Assembly (NCBI GenBank): GCA_030691865.1 | Contig: JAUYDL010000055.1 | Span: 1 to 19,394 of the forward strand | Direction: 5' to 3' | DNA length: 19,394 nt | Origin: Candidatus Omnitrophota bacterium | GTDB lineage: Bacteria > Omnitrophota > Gorgyraeia > Gygaellales > Profunditerraquicolaceae | In this document: piece by piece, positions 6,853 to 13,304 of the stretch | Layout: each line of letters starts with the position of its first letter | Numbering within the stretch: the first letter of the stretch is position 1 | Program-made: the position numbers and the translations under genes | Notes under the pieces: model-generated | Told to the model about the DNA's origin: nothing | Databases searched by the model: none | What the model saw: the letters and a program-made list of their open reading frames with translations, nothing else

Positions 6853-8345
6853 ACCCGTTTGATGGTTCATCCCGAGCGACTGGAAAGAGCCGAGGGATGA
6901 AATTAATTTTTGAAAAACATCGGGATGGCCGCCGGGGATTTTCTTATGGCTTAAGTGATGTTTCCGGGACCAAACCTTTAGCTGGAAAATATTGTCGCGC
7001 AACCGAGGCGCGCCTGCCCTGCCTGAGTGAGTTAGATGTAGTGCGCCACTATACAAATCTTTCGCGCCTTAATTTTTCCGTGGATACAAACTTTTATCCG
7101 TTGGGTTCATGTACCATGAAGTATAACCCGAAATTTACTGAACGCATTGCTGCCTTTGAAGGATTTTTGCAGTTACATCCTTTGTTGCCGCAACTTTCTG
7201 GCGGGGGCATGCTGGCGCAAGGGTCATTGGAAGTTTTATATGAGTCGGAGAAACTGCTTGCGGAAATTACCGGGATGAGCGCCTTTACTCTGCAGCCTTT
7301 GGCCGGAGCGCACGGTGAACTAACCGGAGTAATGCTGATTGCCGCCTATCATAAGGATCAAGGTTTGAGGCGTAAATATATTATTGTTCCGGATTCATCG
7401 CACGGCACTAATCCTTCAAGCGCGGCTATTGCCGGCTATAAGGTTAAAGTTATTCCTACCGGAGCAGATGGTTATATGGATTTAGAGCAGTACAAAAAAC
7501 AATTGAATAATGAGGTAGCGGCAGTGATGTTAACCTGCCCGAACACTTTGGGGATTTTTAATCCAAAAATAAAAGAGATCACTGATCTTGCGCATAATGT
7601 TGGTGCGCTAATGTATTATGATGGAGCTAATCTTAATGCAATTATGGGGAAATGCCGTCCAGGAGATATTGGTTTTGATGTAGTGCATCTTAATTTACAT
7701 AAGACTTTTGCTACTCCGCATGGCGGGGGAGGCCCGGGAGCAGGCCCGGTGGGAGTCAGTAAAAAATTAGTTGAGTTTTTGCCCATCTCGCGCATTATCC
7801 GGCGGGCTGACGCAACTTTTGCACTTGATTATAATCATCCTAAATCCATTGGTTATATCGCGCCTTTTTACGGGAATTTCGGGGTGATTCTTAAGGCTTA
7901 TGCCTATATACTGGCTTTAGGCAAAGAGGGTTTGATTAAAGTGGCGGAAATTGCGGTACTCAATGCCAATTATTGCCAGGCCAGGCTTAAAGAATATTAT
8001 GATTTACCTTTTGATAAAACTTGTATGCATGAATGTGTTTTTTCCGCATCTCGCCAGGCAAAAAATGGCGTGCATGCCTTAGATATCGCTAAATATCTAA
8101 TCGATCAAGGATATCATCCGCCGACAATATATTTTCCGCTGATTGTTAAAGAGGCGTTGATGATTGAGCCCACAGAAACAGAATCAAAAGAGTCTTTGGA
8201 TGACTTTATTGACACAATGATTAAGATTGCTGAGTTGGCAAAAAATAATCCTTCGGTGGTTACTCAGGCACCTCTGAATATGCCGATAAAACGCCTGGAT
8301 GAGGTAAGGGCAGCGCGCCAGCCGGATCTCCGCTGGAAACCGTAA
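6849..8345 (+). CDS. gcvPB: Glycine dehydrogenase (decarboxylating) subunit 2
   Basis: A 498-residue PLP-containing beta subunit of the P protein. The PLP lysine is Lys285 in LNLHKTFATPHGGGGPG, and SSHGTNPSSAA (183-193) is the other signature block. SCTMKYNPK lies near 87-95. The start at 6849 overlaps gcvPA by ATGA and gives 16 residues (MNPFDGSSRATGKSRG) before MKLIFEK, where family members usually begin. An ATG at 6897 is therefore an alternative start (482 residues) with GGAAAG upstream. Coupling favours 6849, homology favours 6897; the rest of the gene is unambiguous. Confidence 0.96.
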   Translation: MNPFDGSSRATGKSRGMKLIFEKHRDGRRGFSYGLSDVSGTKPLAGKYCRATEARLPCLSELDVVRHYTNLSRLNFSVDTNFYPLGSCTMKYNPKFTERIAAFEGFLQLHPLLPQLSGGGMLAQGSLEVLYESEKLLAEITGMSAFTLQPLAGAHGELTGVMLIAAYHKDQGLRRKYIIVPDSSHGTNPSSAAIAGYKVKVIPTGADGYMDLEQYKKQLNNEVAAVMLTCPNTLGIFNPKIKEITDLAHNVGALMYYDGANLNAIMGKCRPGDIGFDVVHLNLHKTFATPHGGGGPGAGPVGVSKKLVEFLPISRIIRRADATFALDYNHPKSIGYIAPFYGNFGVILKAYAYILALGKEGLIKVAEIAVLNANYCQARLKEYYDLPFDKTCMHECVFSASRQAKNGVHALDIAKYLIDQGYHPPTIYFPLIVKEALMIEPTETESKESLDDFIDTMIKIAELAKNNPSVVTQAPLNMPIKRLDEVRAARQPDLRWKP

Positions 8346-8359
8346 ACGAAAAAAATAAA

Positions 8360-9076
8360 ATGAAGTTATTCCGACTTATCCGATCAGGCGCCTCTTGCGC
8401 CGCTGGCAATATGGCGCTGGATGAAAAAATATTTAAGCGTTATTTAGAGGACGGCATTGGTGTATTGCGCCTGTACCGTTGGCAGGTGCCTTCTTTTACC
8501 TATGGATTTTCGCAAGAACCCCAAAGCCAGATTGATTTGGCTGCTTGCGCAACTGATGGAGTGGAAGTAGCCAAAAGAATTACCGGCGGAGGAATTCTTT
8601 TTCATGATGACGAAATAACTTATAGTTTTGTTTGTAGTAAGTTTGATGTGGGGGAGCCGCAAGGAGTGTTTGTTGATTACCGTAATATTTGCGGGTTTCT
8701 TATGCGTTTTTATGAATCTTTGGGCCTGGTTCCGGCTTTTGCTCTGGAGGCAGCGGGTTTTAAGGATAGATGCGCGCCGCATGAGCTTTGCAGCGCTGCG
8801 CATGAAAAATATGACATTGTGATTGGCGCAAAAAAAATCGGCGGGAATGCTCAGAAAAGAAATAGACAGGTTATATTTCAGCATGGTTCTGTTCCTTGCA
8901 GAATAAATTGGAAATTTGTGCGTAAATACCTTAAGTCTTTGCCTGATGATCTATCTGTATGCGTGACAACTCTGGCGGATGAGTTAAAGGTCGTCCCGGA
9001 AAAAGATATTCTTGAACAAAAACTAATAGATGCATTCGCCTATACATTTAACGTTAATTTTTCAAAACAAAAGTGA
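8360..9076 (+). CDS. LipM/LplA-family lipoate enzyme (probable octanoyltransferase)
   Basis: A 238-residue member of the biotin/lipoate protein ligase fold. KRITGGGILFHDDEITYSF (72-90) is the substrate-binding signature, and KKIGGNAQKR (158-167) with QHGSVP (174-179) are the next blocks. Cys144, in the stretch before YDIVIGAKK, sits where B. subtilis LipM has its acyl-thioester cysteine. This favours octanoyl transfer from ACP over free-lipoate ligation, but the two are hard to separate by eye. It is a small protein lacking the LplA accessory domain. It starts 14 nt after gcvPB and is followed by lipA, so it probably makes octanoyl-GcvH that LipA then converts to lipoyl-GcvH. Confidence 0.85.
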   Translation: MKLFRLIRSGASCAAGNMALDEKIFKRYLEDGIGVLRLYRWQVPSFTYGFSQEPQSQIDLAACATDGVEVAKRITGGGILFHDDEITYSFVCSKFDVGEPQGVFVDYRNICGFLMRFYESLGLVPAFALEAAGFKDRCAPHELCSAAHEKYDIVIGAKKIGGNAQKRNRQVIFQHGSVPCRINWKFVRKYLKSLPDDLSVCVTTLADELKVVPEKDILEQKLIDAFAYTFNVNFSKQK

Positions 9077-9106
9077 CTGTCATGCCTTTTGTGACTGCCA
9101 CTTTTG
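9068..9106. repeat. 8-bp inverted repeat after the lipoate enzyme gene
   Basis: CAAAAGTG (9068-9075) and CACTTTTG (9099-9106) enclose 23 nt that contain a second GTGACTG. The left arm contains the stop codon of the lipoate enzyme. It is a modest stem with no U-run. It may be a weak terminator or a decayed repeat. Confidence 0.35.
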
Positions 9107-9117
9107 GTGTGCCAGAA

Positions 9118-9182
9118 TGCTTGTCCATAAATTATTTCTTACATAACTTATTGATTTGAGATGACTTACGTACACTGTCTAC
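9118..9182. repeat. Degenerate copy of the right half of the TACGTAGACAG element
   Basis: TATTTCTTACATAACT (9133-9148) matches 11900-11915 at 15 of 16 bases. TACACTGTCTAC (9171-9182) matches 11938-11949 exactly. The distance between the two blocks is identical in both places (50 nt overall). TGCTTG at 9118 also matches 11871. The left end is not recognisable here. The copy fills most of the gap between the lipoate enzyme gene and lipA. Confidence 0.7.
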
Positions 9183-9194
9183 AAAACAAAAATT

Positions 9195-10031
9195 ATGAAA
9201 CCAGCATGGTTGAATAAAAAAATTAGCCTTAAAGATTGTTCAGTGATGAAGCAGGTTTTGCGCAGGCTGCGCGTTGAGACTGTCTGCGAGCAGGCAATGT
9301 GCCCGAATATCGGTGAATGTTTTTCGCGTAAAACAGCGACATTTCTGATATTGGGGAGAAATTGCACGCGTAGCTGCAGTTTTTGTAATATCCAGAAAGC
9401 AAAGCCTTTGCCAGCAGATAGGGATGAGCCAGAAAGAGTTGCGCAGGCAGTTGGGCAGCTTGGTTTAAAGCATGTTGTAATTACCAGCGTTACCCGGGAT
9501 GACCTTGCTGATGGCGGGGCAGGGATTTTTGCGGATACGGTAAGCCGGATTAGTCAAAAGTTACCTGAGGTAACCGTTGAGGTTTTAATTCCGGATTTTG
9601 GTTTTTCTTTGATTTGCCTGAAAATAGTTGCCGCATCCCGGCCGCAGATTATTGCGCATAACCTGGAAACGGTCCCATCGCTTTATAAATCCGTACGTCA
9701 GGGTGCGGATTATGCGCGTTCACTTGGTTTGTTACGCGCGCTAAAAAAAATCGCCCCAGAGCTTAAGACAAAATCCGGCCTGATGCTGGGGTTAGGGGAG
9801 AAGCCTGAGGAGGTCTTGGCAGTAATGAATGACTTACGTTCTGTGGAATGCGATTTATTGAGTATCGGCCAGTATCTGGCGCCAAGTCAAAAACATTATC
9901 CAGTTAAAGATTATATTAGCCTTGGCGCTTTTGAGGATTATAAAGAAAAAGCTAAGAAGTTAGGATTCTTACATATTGAAAGTGGGCCATATGTGCGTAG
10001 TTCGTATCTGGCCGCTGAATACTTAATGTGA
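9195..10031 (+). CDS. lipA: Lipoyl synthase LipA (radical SAM)
   Basis: A 278-residue radical SAM enzyme that inserts two sulfurs into protein-bound octanoate. The auxiliary cluster cysteines Cys31, Cys36 and Cys42 (CX4CX5C) and the radical SAM cysteines Cys57, Cys61 and Cys64 (CX3CX2C) are all present. The C-terminal RSSYLA block carries the conserved serine that ligates the auxiliary cluster. TSVTRDDLADGG is a family signature. No convincing SD precedes the ATG, and the 118-nt gap upstream is filled by a repeat remnant that may have replaced native leader sequence. It pairs functionally with the preceding LipM-like gene and GcvH. Confidence 0.97.
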   Translation: MKPAWLNKKISLKDCSVMKQVLRRLRVETVCEQAMCPNIGECFSRKTATFLILGRNCTRSCSFCNIQKAKPLPADRDEPERVAQAVGQLGLKHVVITSVTRDDLADGGAGIFADTVSRISQKLPEVTVEVLIPDFGFSLICLKIVAASRPQIIAHNLETVPSLYKSVRQGADYARSLGLLRALKKIAPELKTKSGLMLGLGEKPEEVLAVMNDLRSVECDLLSIGQYLAPSQKHYPVKDYISLGAFEDYKEKAKKLGFLHIESGPYVRSSYLAAEYLM

Positions 10032-10062
10032 GGCGTTGGGGTAAATATCCTGTGAAAAGCTA

Positions 10063-10070
10063 AGACGTCT
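10063..10070. repeat. 8-bp palindrome AGACGTCT before cbiQ
   Basis: AGACGTCT sits immediately upstream of the AAAAGGA ribosome-binding region of cbiQ. It is short and could be chance. No NikR-type heptamer is visible in this 46-nt gap. Confidence 0.25.
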
Positions 10071-10077
10071 AAAAGGA

Positions 10078-10884
10078 ATGAAAAGTAATAATTTTATCGA
10101 GCGTTCGATTGTAGGTGCCTTAACATTTTTGAAGGATTCAATTTTTGCCGAGGAGGTTGCCCAGGGAGGCGGTTTTTTGCAGTCACTGGATCCGCGGGCC
10201 AAAGTAATTGGCCTTCTGTTGTTTATTCTTCAAGCGTTGTTAACCAGAAATATTTCGGTATTGTTTTTTCTTTATGCGTTATCTCTGCTCTTGGTATTAA
10301 TTTCAAAGATAAATTTAGGATTTTTTCTGAAACGGACCTGGATTTTTATTCCGCTATTTTCTCTATTCATTGCCCTTCCGGCGATATTTGGACCCGGGGA
10401 GCCGCTGCTTATCTGGCAGATCCTGGGAGTTAAATTTTCGGTTACGCATCAGGGGCTGGACGGGGCCATGATTTTTGTTATGCGCGTGATTACCTGCGTA
10501 TCTTTTGTTGTCCTCTTAAACCTGACCACTAAACATTTCGCATTGCTTAAGGCGCTAAGAATTTTTAAGATCCAGCAGATTTTTATCATGGTTTTGGGGA
10601 TGTGCTACCGCTATGTTTATCTTTTTGTCGGGATAATTCAGAATACGTATTTAGCGATTAAAAGCCGCGTTGGTATTGGAGTGCAATATCAGAGAGGCCA
10701 GAATATTGTGGCTTGGAATATTGCTTCTTTATGGGATCGTTCTGTTGGGCTTAATGAAGAGGTATATAAGGCGATGCTTTCGCGGGGATATCAGGGAGAA
10801 GCTTTAGCCTGGAATGATTTCAAAATTAGAACCAGAGATTGCATGTGGTTATTTGCAGTGGTGATGATTATATGGATAATATAG
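10078..10884 (+). CDS. cbiQ: ECF transporter T component CbiQ/NikQ
   Basis: A 268-residue transmembrane coupling subunit that links the S component (CbiM) to the ATPase. It begins with an amphipathic region and the family block LQSLDPRAKVIGLLLF (34-49), then four to five hydrophobic segments. Near the C terminus MLSRGYQGE carries the Arg-Gly coupling motif (xRG) that docks into the ATPase groove. The ATG is very close to AAGGA, but there is no better in-frame start. It overlaps cbiO by 13 nt. Its probable partner cbiM is about 6.5 kb upstream, separated by the gcv-lip genes. Confidence 0.92.
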   Translation: MKSNNFIERSIVGALTFLKDSIFAEEVAQGGGFLQSLDPRAKVIGLLLFILQALLTRNISVLFFLYALSLLLVLISKINLGFFLKRTWIFIPLFSLFIALPAIFGPGEPLLIWQILGVKFSVTHQGLDGAMIFVMRVITCVSFVVLLNLTTKHFALLKALRIFKIQQIFIMVLGMCYRYVYLFVGIIQNTYLAIKSRVGIGVQYQRGQNIVAWNIASLWDRSVGLNEEVYKAMLSRGYQGEALAWNDFKIRTRDCMWLFAVVMIIWII

Positions 10885-11687
10885 TTTTTGAATTAAATGA
10901 TGTTTATTTTTCTTATCCGGGTAAATTTCCTGCTTTATGCGGAATAGATATCAGGATTAACCAAGGGCAGAAAATAAGTATTATCGGAGCCAATGGTTCA
11001 GGTAAGTCTACTTTCTTACAGATGCTAGACGGCCTTATTTTCGCCGATAGAGGAAGGGTGAGTTTCTGCGGGCAGCAATTAAACGAGAAAATTTTTAGCG
11101 ATGCTAAATTTTCGCAGGAATTCAGGCGTAAAGTAGGATTTATTTTTCAGAACTCTGATGTGCAGTTATTTTGTCCGACTGTTAAGGAAGATATTGTCTT
11201 TGGCCCACTGCAACTGGGTTTAGCAAAAAACGAAATCCAAAAGCGCCTGGAAAAACTTATAACTACATTAGGTATTCTGGATTTACTGGATAGATCGCCA
11301 AATCAATTAAGTATAGGGGAGAAACGTAAAGTAGCATTAGCTTCCACTTTGATTATTGGCCCGAATATTCTTATTCTAGATGAACCAACAGCCGGTCTTG
11401 ATCCTTCAACCACTAGACATATTATTGATTTGCTTATTGATGAGAATATTGCCGGTAAAACGATTATTACTGCCACGCACGATTTACACATTGTGGAGGA
11501 GATATCGGATATCGTCTATGTTTTTGGCGCAGATAAGAAAATTGTTAAGTTTGGCCAGGCAGACAATATCTTAAATGATACGGCCTTGCTTACTGCAAAT
11601 AACCTGGTGCATATTCATAGCCATCGGCATAAAGATAAAGAGCATCTCCATCCGCACGTGCATTTGGACCATCACGCAGATACGTAG
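10872..11687 (+). CDS. cbiO: ECF transporter ATP-binding subunit CbiO/NikO with His-rich tail
   Basis: A 271-residue ABC ATPase. Walker A is GANGSGKST, the Q-loop region is FQNSDVQLF, the signature is LSIGEKRK, Walker B is ILILDEPTAGLD, and the switch His is in ATHD. I use the ATG at 10872, inside the cbiQ end, because FELNDVYFSYPG is the usual amino terminus; an in-frame TTG at 10839 gives an implausible leader. Residues 247-268 hold ten histidines in 22 residues (HxH repeats), consistent with Ni/Co handling. The TAG stop lies inside the first TACGTAGACAG repeat, so the very C terminus (ADT) may have been changed by that insertion. Confidence 0.95.
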   Translation: MDNIVFELNDVYFSYPGKFPALCGIDIRINQGQKISIIGANGSGKSTFLQMLDGLIFADRGRVSFCGQQLNEKIFSDAKFSQEFRRKVGFIFQNSDVQLFCPTVKEDIVFGPLQLGLAKNEIQKRLEKLITTLGILDLLDRSPNQLSIGEKRKVALASTLIIGPNILILDEPTAGLDPSTTRHIIDLLIDENIAGKTIITATHDLHIVEEISDIVYVFGADKKIVKFGQADNILNDTALLTANNLVHIHSHRHKDKEHLHPHVHLDHHADT

Positions 11688-11816
11688 ACAGATACGTAAT
11701 ACGTAGACAGAATACGTAGACAGTTTACGTAATCTTATAGATGACAATTGGTTACCGAAGAAATACTATTAATACGTAGACAGTTTATTAATACGTAGAC
11801 AGTAATACGTAGACAG
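11681..11816. repeat. Six copies of TACGTAGACAG
   Basis: Exact copies begin at 11681, 11700, 11713, 11773, 11792 and 11806. Spacings are irregular (19, 13, 60, 19, 14). The first copy supplies the cbiO stop codon. The reverse complement core CTGTCTAC appears on the far side at 11942 and 11966, and TCTACGG recurs at 11954 and 11979. Confidence 0.95.
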
Positions 11817-11863
11817 TTTACGTAATCTTATAGATGACAATTGGTTACCGAAGAAATACTATT
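11711..11863. repeat. Perfect 60-bp direct duplication
   Basis: Bases 11711-11770 and 11804-11863 are identical over 60 nt (period 93). Each begins AATACGTAGACAGTTTACG and ends AAGAAATACTATT. The exact identity implies recent duplication, nested insertion or an assembly artefact. Confidence 0.95.
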
Positions 11864-11950
11864 GCTTTTCTGCTTGCCTTTGGGTAAATACGAAAAACGT
11901 ATTTCTTACGTAACTAATTAGAAAACATACGGTTACATACACTGTCTACG
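11808..11950. mobile_element. MITE-like 143-bp unit with 10-bp terminal inverted repeats
   Basis: CGTAGACAGT (11808-11817) and ACTGTCTACG (11941-11950) are perfect inverted ends. Inside is a second dyad, AAATACG (11886-11892) and CGTATTT (11898-11904), around a 5-A loop. The unit has no coding capacity. A first, truncated left half lies at 11715-11770, and a degenerate right half upstream of lipA (9118-9182), so the family is dispersed. No transposase is in the window. No clear target-site duplication can be assigned. Confidence 0.5.
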
Positions 11951-11990
11951 GTTTCTACGGTTTTACTGTCTACGGTTTTCTACGGTTTCC
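11950..11990. repeat. Tandem TCTACGGTTT tail of the repeat region
   Basis: CTACGGTTT recurs four times between 11947 and 11989, once more with the preceding CTGTC (11966-11973). It forms the right flank of the repeat block just before the cupin gene leader. Confidence 0.7.
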
Positions 11991-12008
11991 CAGAAAGGAT
12001 CAAAGGCT

Positions 12009-12332
12009 ATGTCTAAAGAGAAAGTGTTTTGCATGCAACTTAAAGGCAGGCAAAGGTTTTTGCGTCTGTTCGGTGATTCTTCTAAAGCAAGAGGATTGCG
12101 CAGTGGTTTTGTAGTTTTGAAGCCGAAGGAATCTGTGGGGTTGCATAATACTGGGCTAAACGAAGAGGTGATCTTTATAATCAATGGTTCAGGGCTAATT
12201 CATTATAGTAAAAAGAGTAGTTTTAAAGTTAAGAAAAACACATTTGTTTATATTCCGCCAAAAATGCCGCATGATATTACTAACACCAGCGAAGATTTAC
12301 TGAAATATATTTATATAGCTGCTCGAGTTTAA
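12009..12332 (+). CDS. Small single-domain cupin protein
   Basis: A 107-residue beta-barrel cupin of unknown substrate. The first cupin motif can be read as GLHNTGLNEEVIFIINGSG (about 38-56) and the second as YIPPKMPHDITNT (about 78-90). The first motif has only one of the usual HxH histidines (HNT), though the Glu and the second-motif His remain, so the metal site may be altered or absent. An AAAGG lies upstream of the ATG. It stands alone between the repeat block and a hairpin, with no pathway neighbour to suggest a function. Confidence 0.8.
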   Translation: MSKEKVFCMQLKGRQRFLRLFGDSSKARGLRSGFVVLKPKESVGLHNTGLNEEVIFIINGSGLIHYSKKSSFKVKKNTFVYIPPKMPHDITNTSEDLLKYIYIAARV

Positions 12333-12338
12333 AATAGG

Positions 12339-12409
12339 GGAAAAAAGGGGACGGTTCTATTTTTCCCCCGAGCCTAGTTCTAGAAAAATAGAACCGTCCC
12401 CTTTTTTCC
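12339..12409. repeat. GGGGACGGTTCT hairpin, copy 2
   Basis: A 26-bp perfect stem: 12339-12364 pairs with 12384-12409. The core arm is GGGGACGGTTCTATTTTT (12347-12364) and the loop is 19 nt. The loop contains CCGAGCCT (12368-12375), which is complementary to AGGCTCGG just outside the stem (12410-12417), so an alternative or pseudoknotted fold is possible. It begins 6 nt after the cupin stop and may act as a bidirectional terminator. Confidence 0.9.
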
Positions 12410-12459
12410 AGGCTCGGTAGGATTTCGTTAGACCAAAGCTTAAGGTGCTCAATTTTCAC

Positions 12460-12488
12460 TTGACAAGAGTTACCTAAAGTGTTATCTT
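12460..12488 (+). promoter_or_regulatory. Sigma70-type promoter of the major pilin gene
   Basis: A perfect TTGACA (12460-12465), a 17-nt spacer and TATCTT (12483-12488). It gives a leader of roughly 140 nt before the pilin ATG. No convincing sigma54 -24/-12 element, common for pilA elsewhere, is seen. Confidence 0.65.
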
Positions 12489-12499
12489 TATTAAAGATA
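12483..12499. promoter_or_regulatory. Dyad overlapping the pilin -10
   Basis: TATCTTT (12483-12489), ATT, AAAGATA (12493-12499): a perfect 7-bp inverted repeat covering the -10 and likely transcription start. It could be an operator or a 5' mRNA hairpin. A second small hairpin (CTTCT-TATG-AGAAG, 12535-12548) lies in the leader. Confidence 0.45.
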
Positions 12500-12635
12500 G
12501 ATGAGGTGCGCTTTAGTGTAAACTTAAAAGTTGGCTTCTTATGAGAAGTAAGTCATAATTATTGGATACAAAATAAGAGTTAGCTTTAAGTAAACGCAAA
12601 AAGACAATTTGACCTTAGGAAGGGGGTAATTTTTA

Positions 12636-13073
12636 ATGAATAGAAAAGGCTTTACACTCGTCGAAATCATGATCGTTGTAGCCATCATCGCACTCCTGGC
12701 AGCTATCGCCATACCTAACTTGTTAAGTGCCAAGAGAACGGCTAACACCGCAGCAGCCAAGGCTAATATTCGTGCGTTATCTACAGCAGCCGAAGTTTAT
12801 GCTACTGGCCATAACGGCGCTTATCCGGCTTTAGTTGGAGTTATTGGACCTCCGGCCACTGGTTTGGCTGCATATATTGCTGCAGCCCCGGGATTATGTG
12901 CTAGTACAGAAGCTGCGCCTGCACAGGGCTATGTTTATGATTGCACTGGATTAGCCGCTGGTTCGTATTCTTTGACCGCTACTCCTGCAGGTGCGACATC
13001 CGGGGACACAACTTTTACTGTAACTACCGGAGGGGTAATTACAGAGGTAGCCTACGTTACACCAACAACGTAA
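12636..13073 (+). CDS. pilA: Type IV major pilin / pseudopilin (PilA/GspG-like)
   Basis: A 145-residue prepilin. MNRKG is a five-residue leader cut before Phe6 by prepilin peptidase, followed by the class III motif FTLVEIMIVVAIIALLAAIAIPN with Glu at +5. The helix continues to about residue 50, then comes a small Ala/Gly/Thr-rich globular domain with two cysteines (88, 102) that may form a disulfide. It has a strong SD (AAGGGGG), its own promoter, a long leader and an immediate rho-independent terminator, all suggesting high separate expression as the major subunit. It could be a GspG-type pseudopilin instead, since the machinery genes downstream serve both systems. Confidence 0.92.
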   Translation: MNRKGFTLVEIMIVVAIIALLAAIAIPNLLSAKRTANTAAAKANIRALSTAAEVYATGHNGAYPALVGVIGPPATGLAAYIAAAPGLCASTEAAPAQGYVYDCTGLAAGSYSLTATPAGATSGDTTFTVTTGGVITEVAYVTPTT

Positions 13074-13100
13074 CAATAAAGAAGTTTTTTGAAACAGTTA

Positions 13101-13138
13101 AAAATAGGGGAGAGGAGAGATCTTCTCCCCTATTTTTT
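13101..13138 (+). terminator. Rho-independent terminator of the pilin gene
   Basis: AAAATAGGGGAGA (13101-13113) pairs with TCTCCCCTATTTT (13124-13136) around a 10-nt loop, followed by a T-run. It is distinct in sequence from the GGGGACGG family. Confidence 0.88.
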
Positions 13139-13155
13139 TCATTGTTTAAAAAAAC

Positions 13156-13212
13156 ATGGGGACGGTTCTATTTTTTTCGAGTTTAATGCCAGAAAAATAG
13201 AACCGTCCCCAT
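13156..13212. repeat. GGGGACGGTTCT hairpin, copy 3
   Basis: A 20-bp perfect stem, 13156-13175 with 13193-13212, and a 17-nt loop. The arm is ATGGGGACGGTTCTATTTTT. It shares the core and the ATTTTT extension with copy 2, but the loop is unrelated. It lies between the pilin terminator and the next promoter. Confidence 0.9.
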
Positions 13213-13225
13213 TATTTCTAATCAC

Positions 13226-13254
13226 TTGATAGGCAAGGGCTTAGTTTATAAAAT
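13226..13254 (+). promoter_or_regulatory. Promoter of the minor pilin-pilMNOPQ run
   Basis: TTGATA (13226-13231, 5 of 6), a 17-nt spacer and TAAAAT (13249-13254, 5 of 6). The transcription start would fall about 44 nt before the ATG at 13305. A second possible pair, TTGTTA (13271) and TAAAAT (13293), would make the message leaderless. Confidence 0.55.
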
Positions 13255-13304
13255 TATTAATAAAAAATGATTGTTAATCTCCTGCTTTGTGTTAAAATAA
13301 ATAA

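Noticed and set aside
10839..10871. Upstream TTG start of cbiO
   Set aside because: It adds 11 residues not typical of CbiO and overlaps deeper into cbiQ; the ATG at 10872 fits the family amino terminus.
11681..11816. TACGTAGACAG repeats as a CRISPR array
   Set aside because: The repeat is only 11 nt, spacings vary from 13 to 60 nt, parts between repeats are themselves duplicated, and no cas gene is present.
11681..11990. Integron attC or chromosomal attachment site
   Set aside because: No attC-type RYYYAAC/GTTRRRY core or integrase gene is visible, and the repeats are simple and tandem.
12421..12635. Sigma54 promoter for the pilin gene
   Set aside because: No GG-N10-GC pair with suitable flanks was found, while a TTGACA-N17-TATCTT promoter is present.
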